From the NCBI RefSeq assembly GCF_014851395.1, contig NW_024040152.1:15030308-15094307 (forward strand): DNA of 64,000 nucleotides, written 5' to 3'. A program made the position numbers and the translations under genes. Below are positions 11,935 to 22,545 of the stretch, piece after piece (position 1 is the first letter of the stretch; each line of letters starts with the position of its first letter). Origin of the DNA: Micropterus salmoides. Taxonomy: Eukaryota; Chordata; Actinopteri; Centrarchiformes; Centrarchidae. The notes beneath the pieces were generated by a model. It searched no databases. It had not been told where the DNA came from and was given only the letters and a program-made list of their open reading frames with translations.

Positions 11935-13494
11935 ACGGGTTCAGATGGATTACAGAAGGATGGTCTACTGTAGGCTTTACTCATGTAAATGTGGAGCAAC
12001 AGCACCACCTTGTGTTTATGGATTGCCATTGCCTCATGCTGACACATGACCCAGACCAGATGAACTCCCACACTTACATTCACAGTCCTCTGGGAAGTCA
12101 CAATCTTATGAAAACAGTTGTACATTTTTTACTGTATTTACTTCTGTTTTCGGGATCTCTTTCTGGCGTGTCAGGTCGTGTTATAGCACAGCTGAGGTGA
12201 AAGGTTGCCAAAGGGAGGATGCAGGGAGCTGATGATAATCAAAGGAACATTACAACTGTGCCCTGAGGGCGTAAGAGTACACACTGAGAATCTAATACAA
12301 ACTGTAACACAATGCACTTCATTAAATCACCCTGTTACTAATGAACCTCAAGGTCAAAGTCAACCACCACAACATGAAGAAAACAATGACATGAAACAAG
12401 TATTAAACATATCTATGTAATGAATGATAAAATTCAATGAGGAACATTTTTGGTAATTAAGTAAAGCCTTCATTTGTGTTATTGTTGAAAGGAGTCATCT
12501 CAAAGGATAGATAGGCCTACTATAAATGGTCATATCATTGACATTCTTCTACTTCTGTTTAAGAAACTAGAGGATGCCAAGTAAATTATGTGCACTTCCA
12601 CATGACAGCTTTTAACCTAATGTGCATTTTACTCAGATGTACAATTTTATTCAATGTATGCAATGTACCCTTGTCTGTTTATAGTACACTAATATATTAA
12701 CCTTTGTCAGTTAGTTCAAATAGTATTTTTCAATTTCCTTGGTGAGCTGGATACAACATAATTTTGTTCTACTGTGCACTTGTCCTGTGTATAGTCTAAA
12801 TGATAATAAAGTTTTCTTGAGTACAATCCAGTAACCTAATGATGTGGTTTCCAGACTTGACTCCATTCAGTAAAACTGTACAAATGTGTAGCACCAACTT
12901 CATGTCAGCACAGCCTATCCAGCCAAATGATCAGCTTCCTTTGGTTGCAGCACAGACTCAGAACACTAAATCAATATTTATAAATCCACAAATATTTGAT
13001 CCTGAGGACTCAGTTACCCAACATTAATAATCTTAATCATAACAGTTAAGATGTTCAGCCATGGAGATACAGATGAAAATGAGCACCACCGTCATCGCCA
13101 CTGCCACCGCCACCCTCCAGGAAACCGGTTTCTAGTTTGGTTTTCATAGCACAGACCTGAGGGATGTTTCAGAGGGGACTACATAAACACTTAACTGATT
13201 ACTGTGTAAATTTATCTTTGGTGTAAATACAATTATCAGGAAAGCTGAAGGCTATGTTCGCTAATCCAGAGAGACTTCCAGGGCTCTTGAAGTTAAGATG
13301 AAAATGTTAATGGTGACAACAAAATTCAAATACAGAACCAGTTTCCATGCACATAACTAACTTAACTTCAGTAGCAGCCAACCAGACAGAAAAAAAAAAA
13401 AGTTTTTCTGATTTGAAAGTAAATCAGTAAATCCAATATAAAAGTACTAAAAGTATATAATGAACAACATCCTTTTAATGAATTTAGCACTGCA

Positions 13495-13500
13495 TTTATT
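13495..13500 (-). terminator. cox6b1: Poly(A) signal of cox6b1
   Basis: TTTATT on the plus strand is AATAAA on the minus strand, about 230 bases after the cox6b1 stop codon. This gives a 3'UTR of a plausible length. Confidence 0.7.
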
Positions 13501-13728
13501 GATTAAACAATTCTGAAAAGTAATTTACAGTCAAGACAGGAAACAAGCTTTAGACCTTTACATGCAGGGTAAAAAGTTGTGCGTGTTTCTAGTTTAAGTT
13601 AGTAACAGTAATATCAAAGATGATGTGATAGCTGTTTGAAGATGTCCTTAGGCACACTACCGAGGTAAACGTGCAAGTAACAGAATGTCCTGCAGTGGAC
13701 TGTCCTGATGACCAACGGCCTGGCGATT

Positions 13729-16320
13729 TCAGACCTTCCCTGGGAAACTTCCATTCTCTATCTGCTCATCCCATTTGGCAACCTGAGGGAGATATCAAAG
13801 AAAACATTAGCTCCATCTGACAACAAACTAACCCTCGAGTTAGAGTTTGTTATTTACACCTACAATAGTTTCCTGTCAATCCCTTGTAGACAGAAAATGA
13901 CATCATTAACTTAATTAATGTATGTCTCAAAGAAATCAAACTCCAAGAGACTAACAAGAGGTAACCAACCAAAAATTACAGAACAAAATGAAGCAATACC
14001 TCACCCAACAAAACATACCATAGATGACCATAGATGAGAAAAACCAAGCCCATGAAACAGAATACCAAGAACCAGGAAAACAATGAGCCTGTCTGGGCTA
14101 CATCAGCTAGCCTTGGTCATTCAGCGCTAACAACATTCAGTGTGTGCACAGAAAAATTTCCAATCAAACTATCAGAAAACGTAGTGGTCCATTCTCCAAT
14201 AAGACACACGCACATGCTGAGGAACTACCATAATTGCAATCCTATCACTTACCCAGCTCATGGGACAGAGGCTCTTGTAAACCCTCTGGTACCAGTCACA
14301 TGGAGCCACATCCTGGTCTTTGGCTGACAGGGCCTTGTTGCACCTATGGAAGTCTAGAGCAAAAAATAACAAGTGTTCAAAGTAACGGACACAATGTTCA
14401 CACTAAAAAAAGACCATGCCCAGTCTTGCTAGAACAACTGTACAACTAGAGCTTAGCTTGCTGAAGCTTCAATGTGAGGCAGAGAGTAAAACTATCTTCA
14501 ACATAATTCTTCTTTTTTTTTTTAAGCTTACTAGGTTATTAAGGGGAGGCATTTTTCAAATGCCATGAATACAATTGGCCTATATTTCAGTGTTTCCCCT
14601 ATATGCATTCAGGAGTGGCGGTGCGCCGCTGCTGAATTGTGACCGCCGCTACTAAAATTTCACACAATCATTATTAAATCAGTGTGCTACTCACACACTG
14701 TGCAAGCTCAGACTGTGCAGCTGAGCAGGAAAGCTTCTGTAGTAGTCTGTGTCTTTTGGCTGCTATGTAACTTAACATTAGCTCAAACATATAACGTAAC
14801 TGGTATCTGTATTTTATTACTACCTGCTTGTCCAATGTTGAAATCATCAGGTACAAACTAAACTGGTTAGTGACAATACAGACTGGTTCATCCTAATTTT
14901 TTTTTCAGTTTTCAGATGGGTCTGAAAAAGTGGTTGTTAGGAAAAGAAAGGACGGAGGTGACTGGAGGAGCTGAGGTTAGTAAAGCTAATTAGTGATGCA
15001 AACTAGTCCTTGTAAGCTAATGAGGAGACGTTTCTTTTTGGATTTCAATGTGAAAATAAAATCCACCTCTGAAGTGAGGTGGTGTCTCATGTTGCTTATT
15101 TTTTATATTAATGTCTACAGATCAATGTCAAAGCTGTAAAATGAAGACACAAAAGGCAAACATGAACAATCCTACCAATAATGATTCTGAGGTCATATGA
15201 ACAGGGTTTTCCTGCTGTTAAGGCTTAGGGGGTGATGCCCAAAACATGCTGTGCCATAAATGTAAAATCACTGTGGAGAGCATCATAATTGGGTGCTGTT
15301 TCAACCATTTGTTCAGAGATATGGTCAAAATAATGTCCCAATATGATGCGAAATTACATATTTATCTTTGGAAAATGATAAATGCCCATGACTACTATGA
15401 CCACCACCAAAACATTCATCTCATATAAAGCTATGGCAAAACGCTGAAATTATAAGCTTTTCCAATGTGTATTGCATGCTCATGGACACAAGAGCAATGC
15501 TGCTAAGACATGTTGTGTTGGGGTTTTATATTCAGACATACTACGCACTATGCGCACAAAAAAAATGGTTTCGCTTCACCTGTGCTGCTACAACTCCATC
15601 CTAGGGGAAACACTGTACTGCACACTGCACAATTTTATACACATTTCCCTCTTATTCAGCATCACATTTTAGGTATACTATTAGACAGTATAATCAGATA
15701 AGTTATGTGTGGGTTTAACGATTATAAGCATTTATTTATAATAATCTGGTGGTTCAGGGTCACTGAACTGAATTATGTTGTTTAAAACTACCAGTGTTCT
15801 GTGGAGGTAATTTAAGCACCTTTTCATGTGAAAATGTAGACAGTTAACAAAAGCTTAAAACTTGTGTCAACTATCTTATTGTTCACTACACACTATGTAT
15901 ACAACGATTTTGAAAAAAAAAAAAACGAACAACAACCACAGACTTGCTGAAAGTACTGCTGCTTAAGTCTATTTTATTGGTGCACAAGTAATAAATTACG
16001 AATATAACTGTAAGTGAATTGATACAACTTTCCATGCAGTTTGTCACTTACATGTTAGCACAAGTGTAACGTGATAACTAATTATAAACACAATGACAAG
16101 TTCAGGCACCTCTCAGTTTTCCTTCTGTAGCGTCTATACTAATATACGACGTTCAAACACTGTTTAAAAAGTCTTATGAGCTACTGATCACAACATATTG
16201 ATCCATGTCCTCACCCAGGTAGTTCTGGAAACAGTTGCGGGTCTGGTTGGTGTTGGGAAATCGGGCGTCAAAGGGAGCAGTCCTGTAGCTCCTGATCTTC
16301 TCATCGATATTTTCAGACAT
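13729..16320 (-). CDS. cox6b1: Cytochrome c oxidase subunit 6B1
   Basis: A nuclear-encoded subunit of respiratory complex IV that sits on the intermembrane-space face of the enzyme at the dimer interface. Coding exons on the minus strand are 16320-16215 (35 codons plus 1 base), 14353-14253 and 13782-13729, giving 86 residues, the same length as the human protein. The twin cysteine framework is intact: C30-x9-C40 and C54-x10-C65, the CX9C/CX10C pattern used for Mia40-dependent import and two disulfides. Family landmarks are TAPFDARFPNTNQTRNC, DWYQRVYKSLCP and the C-terminal GSFPGKV. There is no signal peptide, as expected. A 5'UTR exon appears to end at 16875. Intron 2 contains a hAT-like element and a copy of a dispersed repeat. 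The 'b1' isoform is inferred from close similarity to COX6B1. Confidence 0.96.
14588..15615. mobile_element. Non-autonomous hAT-like DNA element
   Basis: Perfect 14-bp terminal inverted repeats: cagtgtttccccta at 14588-14601 and its reverse complement at 15602-15615. CAGTGTTTCCC-type ends are characteristic of hAT transposons. The 1,028-bp interior has no transposase. The flanking 8 bases do not match (ctatattt versus tactgcac), so a target-site duplication is not visible and the insertion is probably old or the boundary altered. It lies in intron 2 of cox6b1. Confidence 0.65.
15631..15762 (+). repeat. Unclassified repeat pair, copy 2
   Basis: Near-copy of 11800-11934, beginning about 15 bp beyond the right end of the hAT-like element, inside cox6b1 intron 2. 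Confidence 0.75.
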
Positions 16321-16874
16321 CTTTACAATCTTAAAACAGACGCCTAAAAGGTACTGAAACAAGGCACAGCGTGGATTAACTTAAAGCTACAGTTGCAACA
16401 GGTCTACAAATACACGTTAAATGACAGCTATCTGACAGCTTCCAGTGTAACATCCACACAATGCTCAATGTTAGCTGTCTAAGCTAAAAATAGCACTATG
16501 GTCGAAAGTTAAATGTAGGTTACCTTTGTTTACGCTTTTGTCGCTAACGTTACTCAATGCTAATTTGTTATCAGACCTAAGCATATATAAGCAAACTAGC
16601 TATCCAACTTGACAGAACCACGTATTAGAACCGTAACACGACCTCTTTGACAACAAGTTAACTTAGCACATTTTACACTGCTTGGCAAAGTGTTCACTCA
16701 GTTAGCTAACGTTATAGCTACTAGCTTGTTTCTGGGTGTGATTGTTAGCCAACACATTTGAGAACGGCAAGTTGTTCTGAGACGTTTTGTAGGTCAACAT
16801 ATTAGAAATACACTTAAAGTTGGTTCAAACAAACAAAAGAATAACATCAAATGTTGAAGTTATAGGCAGCTAAC

Positions 16875-16967
16875 CTTGGGACGTTTCTTGATGTGTCCTC
16901 GGTCCTCTCCGGAAAGATGTCCTCCCACGTCGGCGCGCAAAGGATGCTGGGAAGACTCGGAATGCCT
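16875..16967 (-). promoter_or_regulatory. cox6b1: cox6b1 promoter and 5'UTR exon region
   Basis: On the minus strand a donor (CCCAAG|GTTAGC) at 16875/16874 marks the end of a non-coding exon. Just upstream are an ETS-like CCGGAAAG on the plus strand (16909-16916), the core recognised by GABP/NRF-2 and common in genes for mitochondrial proteins, and TTCCCAGCATCC on the minus strand (16953-16942), which resembles a ZNF143 site. The stretch is CpG-rich and has no TATA box. The LINE target-site duplication begins at 16968, so the promoter is cut off sharply by retroelement DNA. Confidence 0.5.
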
Positions 16968-17161
16968 GAGACCAGACTTCTTCTTCTTCTTCTTCTTCTT
17001 TTGATATGATTGGCGGTTGGCAGCCAGCATTTAGGAGCATTACCGCCACCTACCGGACTGTAGTGTGGAACAGATTATGTGCAGACTAACATAAAAACCA
17101 AATAAACAAATAGAACAAAAAACAAACAAACAAAAAAATTAAATAAATAAAACTTGAAAAC

Positions 17162-18013
17162 CTATATCCTTTCCATTAATCCCGTTTCTTTCAGATATTT
17201 AATGAGATGCTTTGATATTCCCCATGCTTTATCCCCAAGGAGGTTCTCGACAGTGAACCTAAGCTCAGCTTTCTCTATAACTGCTGCTATTTTCCTCCTC
17301 GCCTCTACATAGCCTCTACACTCAACCAGCACATGTTGAATGGTCTCTATACTACTACATTTTACACAGTGTCCAGTTGGGTGTTTACCTATTTTATAAA
17401 GTGAATGGTTAAGCCCTGTGTGTCCTATTCTTAGACGGGTAATGACGGTCTCTGTCTTCCGGCACCCACCTAGTTTTCTTCCCAGACCAACATGATTCTG
17501 TATACTGTAAAGATGTCTTCCAGTTTCATTTAGTTCCCAGTATTCTTGCCATATTTTTTGCATTTTCTCTTTAATGATTGTTTTAGCTTCAGATTTACTT
17601 AGCGGAACTTGTATATCAACTGACTTTGATTTAAGTGCTTGTTTTGCCAGAATATCAGCATCTTCAATTCCTTCTACCCCTAAATGGGCACGAACCCAAA
17701 CAAAGCAGACAGTCCAGCCCTTATGATATAATCTACATAGAGAGCTATGAATACTAAATACCAGATCTAGCCTACAGGACTTAACAGATTTAATACTGGT
17801 GAGCGCTGCCCAGCTATCTGATGCAATGACCACCTTGCTTTCCTTATTTTCTTCTATCCACTGTAATGCCATCAAAATGGCCATAAGCTCAACTGTATAT
17901 ACCGATAGATGATCTGGGGTTCTCTTTTTAATGCCTATTTTGTATGCTGGGATGTATATGGCAGCTCCTGTCCGTCCGGTCTCTGGATCTTTAGAGTCAT
18001 CAGTAAAGACCAT
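17162..18013 (-). pseudogene. LINE ORF2 fragment: RNase H domain and C-terminal tail
   Basis: An open frame of 283 codons. It begins with FTDDSKDPETGRTGAAIY, and acidic RNase H residues are visible: D in FTDDS, E in VYTVELMAI, D in ASDSWAAL and D in the 'EDADILAKQA' helix that follows RAHLGVEG. Related elements usually have FTDGS and GNEKAD, so at least two positions look mutated. A tail with HCVKCSSIETIQHVLVECRG follows, a Cys/His pattern common after RNase H in such LINEs. This is not host RNASEH1, because it continues the reverse-transcriptase region upstream. Confidence 0.85.
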
Positions 18014-18318
18014 GTGGTTATCTCTATAGTGCTGCTCTATGTAACTTTCTGCTATTCTTCCCGTGTGTGCTTGCTTGGATTTCTTTTTTGATTATTTGCT
18101 GTATATGCAGGTCAATGGATGGATTTACAAAAAAACACGGAGGAAGATCTGGATATGGGACTACTGGGATATATATTTTATACTGCACAGGTCAAGACTT
18201 TCTGCTTTCACATTTCCCACCCATTCGAAACAGCTGCTCTTATTGTGTTCCCAACATTTTTCTAGGATGGCTTTAGCGGGGTAAGAGCAACAGTGTCCCT
18301 GAAGATTAGTCCAGTATG

Positions 18319-19550
18319 TTAGCATAATTCTTGCATGGCAGCCACTGGAGAGGTCTTCAATGCTCCGCTGCATGTCCTTAAAGCTTGTGCCTGTTCCACA
18401 TCTAGTTTTTTAAGATGGCATTCTGCTGCTGAGATATATGCTATACATCCATAATCTAGTGTAGATCTCATCAAGGTCTGGTATATTTTAAGCAATGATG
18501 TTGTAGTGGCCCCCCAGTCCCTTCCTGACAGACATCTTAAAAGGTTATTGATTTTTTTGCATTTGTCTTTGACCTTATCAGTTTGCTGTTTCCAGGTCAA
18601 CTTTTCATCAAACAACACTGCTAACAGTCTGATAACTTTTACTTGTTCGAGGGTTTGATCATATAATTTTAAGGACACTTCTTTATGTCTCCTGGAAAAA
18701 CATATCACTTGTGTCTTTGCACCCGACACCTTAAAACCCCAGTTATTTGCCCACTGTTCTACCTCCACAATTGCTGTCTGTAATTTTTTCTGAATAAATT
18801 TCAAATTCTGTCCTCTTACCCACAGGGCCCCATCGTCTGCATACAAGGACTTCCCAATACTTCTTTCCACTTTTTCAAAAATATCATTGATCATGATGTT
18901 AAATAGTACTGGACTACACACACTGCTTTGTGGAGTACCATTTTCAACTTTATAGAGTCTTGAATATTCTGTGCCCACCCTGACCTCTATTGCCATGCCA
19001 AATAAGAAGTCCAACACCCAGTTGTACAGTCTACCACCTATACCTAATTTATTTAATTTGATAAGTAACCCTTCCTTCCATAACATATCGTATGCTTTTT
19101 CCATATAAAAAAAAAACAGCTACCACAATCTCCCCATTTGTCTGAGCTTTTTTGATTTCAGATTCCAAACATAAAATAGAGTCCATTGTATTTCTCCCTT
19201 TCCAAAACCCACTTTGATATGGTGAGTACAGATTTCTGCTTTCTAGAAAGAATGTTAATCTGTCTGTTATCATATGTTCCATGGTTTTTCCCAAATGTGA
19301 TGTGAGTGCTATTGGTCTATAATTTGAGGGGTCTGATGGATCTTCCCCAGGTTTTACTATTGGTACTATGATTGATTGTTTCCATGCTATTGGTATTTTG
19401 CCTGTTTCCCAAATCTGGTTAAATAATCTTAAAACTACAGTAAGTGCACTATCTTCCAAGTGAGCTAACACGCTATAACAGATGTTGTCCTTCCCTGGAG
19501 ATGATTGTCTTGTCTTTGAGATAGCCCTCCTTAACTCAAATAAGCTAAAT
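18319..19550 (-). pseudogene. LINE ORF2 fragment: reverse transcriptase
   Basis: Two overlapping open pieces (19471-19049 and 19104-18319) form one reverse transcriptase broken at an A homopolymer near 19105-19116. Visible blocks are 'SNYRPIALTS', 'YQSGFWKGRNT', 'PQSSVCSPVLFNIMINDIF' and the catalytic YADD box at 18843-18832. The 'PQSSVCSP' segment differs from the usual PQGSVLSP form, consistent with decay. The N-terminal side runs into the foreign insert at 19551. Confidence 0.85.
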
Positions 19551-20031
19551 GGTGCACATTTTAGACAGAGAAGATGGATGGTTTGAAAGAGGTGTCAAGG
19601 AAGCCATCTACACCAAGGTGGAGAAGCCGTCATTGAACAGGGGAGGGGGTCTACGCCACCACTTATCCCCCACTTACAATGCTGTCCTTTCATCACTTCC
19701 CAGGAAAATCAACAAACGTAACCTATTGTCCTCAGGTGAAGATACCAACGATGGTCGTTCAGTCTTGGCCACAGGTAGTCTTAACGACTGTAATGACTGT
19801 CGTCACAGCAACAAGGAACACTAACGAACCAGCGGTATCGATGACCCGGGCCAACGGCCCCACTGAGGTTAAATAGCTGAGTTTCCCTGCCAGTCAGTCA
19901 GAACTGAAGAAGTCCTTTGGATGAGGGACGAAACGTCTTCCAGTATCTTCAACCAAGTCCAGTTGCCCTTGATTTTAACCTTCGTTGGATAACTATGACC
20001 TGGATGACTGAGAATCTTCATAGACATCAAT
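19551..20031 (+). mobile_element. Retroelement 3' fragment inserted antisense into the LINE, possibly Penelope-like
   Basis: A 481-bp plus-strand segment interrupts LINE ORF2. It reads HILDREDGWFERGVKEAIY and LNRGGGLRHHLSPTYNAVL, which I recognise as the end of GIY-YIG endonuclease-bearing ORFs common in fish, so a Penelope-like origin is likely but not proven. The segment ends with a conserved non-coding tail (tggatgactgagaatcttca). The hexamer ctaaat borders both sides (19545-19550 and 20032-20037) and may be the target duplication. Confidence 0.55.
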
Positions 20032-20037
20032 CTAAAT

Positions 20038-21362
20038 CATCAGTTGTTGTGCTCTTCTGTATATTGACACCTGGGTTCATGGCAAGAGTGTTATCTCTGC
20101 ACTTTCTGGCTTCGACTAATAAATTATCTGAACTGTGTACTTTAACTAATGTTTCTGCCAACATTTCTACCTTCTCCACATTACTGATTGCTGTTTTATT
20201 GCCACTTATTAAGACTGGTATTCTCCTTCTGATTCCACTCATTTTTCTAACCATTCCCCATATATCGGCCAGTGATGTCTCTCTTCCAATCTTATTGCTG
20301 TAATCCCTCCAGTATGCACGTTTTGTTGCTCTTATAGTCTTCCGGACTGTGGCCTGTGATCTTTTGTAAATAATTAATGTCTCTAGTGAATGATGTTTTT
20401 TTAACTGCCTAAATGCCTTGTTTCTTCTTTTATTGGCTTTGCTACAATTTACGTCCCACCATGGTACATTCTTTTTCACTCTGCTCCCTGTACTTCTTGG
20501 TATCGTTTCCTCTGCTGCATTTATAATGACTCCCACCAACTTTTTATTACATTGGTCCCCATCTGATAAATCTTCTCGGATTAAACTCTCACATTTATTT
20601 TTACATAATTTTTGAAATGTGTCCCAATCTGCTCCATCTAGTTTCCACCTTTTTATTCTTGAGTTTTCCTCATGATGTATCTCTACTCCGATCTTAACTA
20701 TTATAGGGTAGTGATCACTACCTCCTGATGATGTATTTAACACCTCCCATGTGGTAATGCCTGCTACTCCCTGCAATACTAATGTTAAATCAATTGCACT
20801 TTCTGTATTTTGAACACTGTTATATCTGGTGCCACTTTCATCATTCATGCAAACTAATCCCTTATCCACAATTAATTCCTCTATGATTAATCCATTAGTA
20901 TCTGTCTTTTTACTTCCCCACAGTGTACTATGTGCATTTAAATCACCGCACCAGACCACTTTATCCTGTGTTTGCCCACCCACAGTATTCAATGTGTCTA
21001 TATTTAATCTATTGCAAGGGTTATAAAAATTAATTATTGTTAGTTCATCTCTTCCTGTCCAGCTTTTGACTACTATTGCTTCATGCTCTTTTCCTACGCT
21101 CATCAAACTAAACCTTGTCCCATTTAGCACAAACGTTGCCATCATTCCTAATTGCTGTGTAACCCTGAATTACAAAGTCCCATTGTGGTTTTAGCCATGT
21201 TTCCTGTATGCATATAATATTGGGTTTATCTTGGAGGTTTGAGATAAAATGCTTAAATTCCTGTCCATTAGCAATTAGACTTCTTGCATTCCATTGCAGT
21301 ATAGTTAGGATCATGAAGATCCACCACCCCATGACAGTGCTTGTGGGCTTGTTGTTCCTCAA
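20038..21362 (-). pseudogene. LINE ORF2 fragment: apurinic-type endonuclease and linker
   Basis: The upstream piece (21362-21108) contains LQWNARSLIANGQEFKHFI and CIQETWLKP, which supply the Asn and Glu of the exonuclease/endonuclease/phosphatase fold. The downstream piece (21145-20038, another frame) contains FYNPCN, WCGDLNAHSTLWGS and SGGSDHYPI, the remaining Asp/Asn and SDH catalytic motifs. Between them the usual connecting region is short and out of frame, so a small deletion or frameshift lies near 21120-21150. The linker before the reverse transcriptase ends at the foreign insert. Confidence 0.8.
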
Positions 21363-21409
21363 CCTCCTCCCACACTAACCCCTTGATTCCCAAGTACTTT
21401 TCTGCTGCT

Positions 21410-22223
21410 TTAACTATTATTTAGATTTTTTTTCTTCTCTGTTTGCGCAGAGCAGACCACTTCAACCATAAACAAAACAAACTCATTTTTCCCCGCCATC
21501 ATAGTGTCTTCCTTGATTTTGTCACATCCCTCACATGTTCTTGACTTTTTACATTCTGCACTAACTTGTTTATTGTTTGGTCTGTCTGGTTGCCAACCTA
21601 CTCTCTTGGTTGCTTCAGCGTATGTTATCCCTTCTGATGTTTTAATTCTCTGTATTTCTAAAGCTCTCTTACTAGCCTCACATCCCCTGTAGGCTGAGCT
21701 GTGTTCTCCTCCACAGTTACAGCATTTTAGCTTAGCTCCATTTACGCATTTCCCGTACTCATGTTCACCACCGCATCTTCCACACCTTTGTTTGCCCTTA
21801 CATACAGCTGCTACATGTCCATATTTTTGACACTTAAAGCACCTCAGAGGTGGGGGAACATGTTTGACATCGTAGCACATATAACCTATATATACCTTAG
21901 ATGGTAGACTTTCCTCATCAAAAACAATCATAACAGACAAGCTGTCACATCTTTCACCATTACGTGATGAATTAGGCTCCCTCTTGAGTCATTTTAATCA
22001 TTACTTTGTACTCTTCGTTTCTACCTTCTGTTGAAGCTAGATGTTGTTCATTATCAGTTTCCTCTGAGTGAGAACTCTCATTTTGCTTACTCTTTTTCCC
22101 CCGTTTTCGTTTGCTATTTCCCTTTTCCACAATTTTCCATTTTCCATTTCTGCTGTCGCCTGTTTCCATTCCTAATTCACTTCCTGATCCGTCACTTCCC
22201 TCTGCCATCTTCTGTCCATTCAC
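21410..22223 (-). pseudogene. LINE ORF1 (CCHC zinc-knuckle protein), internally deleted
   Basis: The N-terminal part (22223-21972) starts MNGQKMAEGSDGSGSE and is rich in Lys/Arg/Ser. The C-terminal part (21940-21410) has knuckles CFKCQKYGHVAAVC, CGRCGGEHEYGKC and CCNCGGEHSSAYRGC, typical nucleic-acid-binding modules of I-clade ORF1. The two parts meet at about 21960-21975, where a stop follows KMTQEGA and the next readable block (RNGERCDSLSVMI) belongs to the far side of the RNA-binding region, so a few hundred bases appear to be missing. Confidence 0.8.
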
Positions 22224-22301
22224 AGTCCGGTCTGACGGAAAGACACGAACAGGAGGAGGGAGTCACTGCGTCTGCGCAGCTGTCACCTCGAGACCAGACT
22301 T

Positions 22302-22545
22302 TCTTCTTCTTCTTCTATAGGGTTTAATGGCGGTTGGCAAACCAGTTTAACGGTGCATTACTGCCACAAGCTGGACTGGAGTGTGGAACGAAAGATTAAG
22401 CAGGAAATAAATGAAATAAACAAAAGAGAAAAAAAGGAAAAAAAACATAAATTATTTTTTCTAACTCAGTTTCTTTAAGAAACATAATTATATGCTTTCC
22501 TGTGCCTGACTTCAGGTTTAACCTTTCTAAAATCTGTTATATTGA
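22302..22545 (-). mobile_element. Older 5'-truncated LINE 3' end of the same family
   Basis: Starts with its own CTT run (the (GAA)n tail on the minus strand) and then parallels the 3' end of the full-length copy: 'aatggcggttggca', 'gcattactgccac' versus 'gcattaccgccac', 'gactg(g)agtgtggaac' and 'gtttctttaagaaa' versus 'gtttctttcagata'. Similarity fades near 22545. It abuts the right target-site duplication of the younger LINE. Confidence 0.75.

Larger units (their letters stand above)
7504..13494. other. Region between the glucose transporter start and the cox6b1 3' end
   Basis: Six kilobases without a supportable coding gene. It holds the presumed glucose transporter promoter (about 8300-8700, CpG-rich), a local direct duplication (9041-9292 and 9903-10162), a G homopolymer near 10210, a CA microsatellite near 10664-10695, a TTAACC-rich repeat block (about 10720-11250) and one member of a repeat pair (11800-11934). 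The remaining sequence is AT-rich with only short, unrecognised open frames. Confidence 0.7.
16980..22289 (-). mobile_element. I-clade (Nimb-like) LINE, nearly full length but defective
   Basis: A non-LTR retrotransposon on the minus strand with, in order, an ORF1 carrying CCHC knuckles, and an ORF2 with apurinic-type endonuclease, reverse transcriptase and RNase H. An RNase H domain in a LINE with a CCHC ORF1 points to the I superfamily. The 3' end is a (GAA)n tail (CTT repeats at 16980-17000 on the plus strand). A 12-bp target-site duplication, gagaccagactt, flanks it at 16968-16979 and 22290-22301. The copy cannot be active: ORF1 has an internal deletion, ORF2 has frameshifts (an A-run near 19105, and near 18340, 18010 and 21140), and a foreign 481-bp insert lies at 19551-20031. 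Confidence 0.85.

Noticed and set aside
17162..18013. 283-codon open frame with an RNase H fold
   Set aside because: It looked like a host RNase H gene at first, but it follows a reverse transcriptase on the same strand, has the LINE-type Cys/His tail and lies within the element's target-site duplications.
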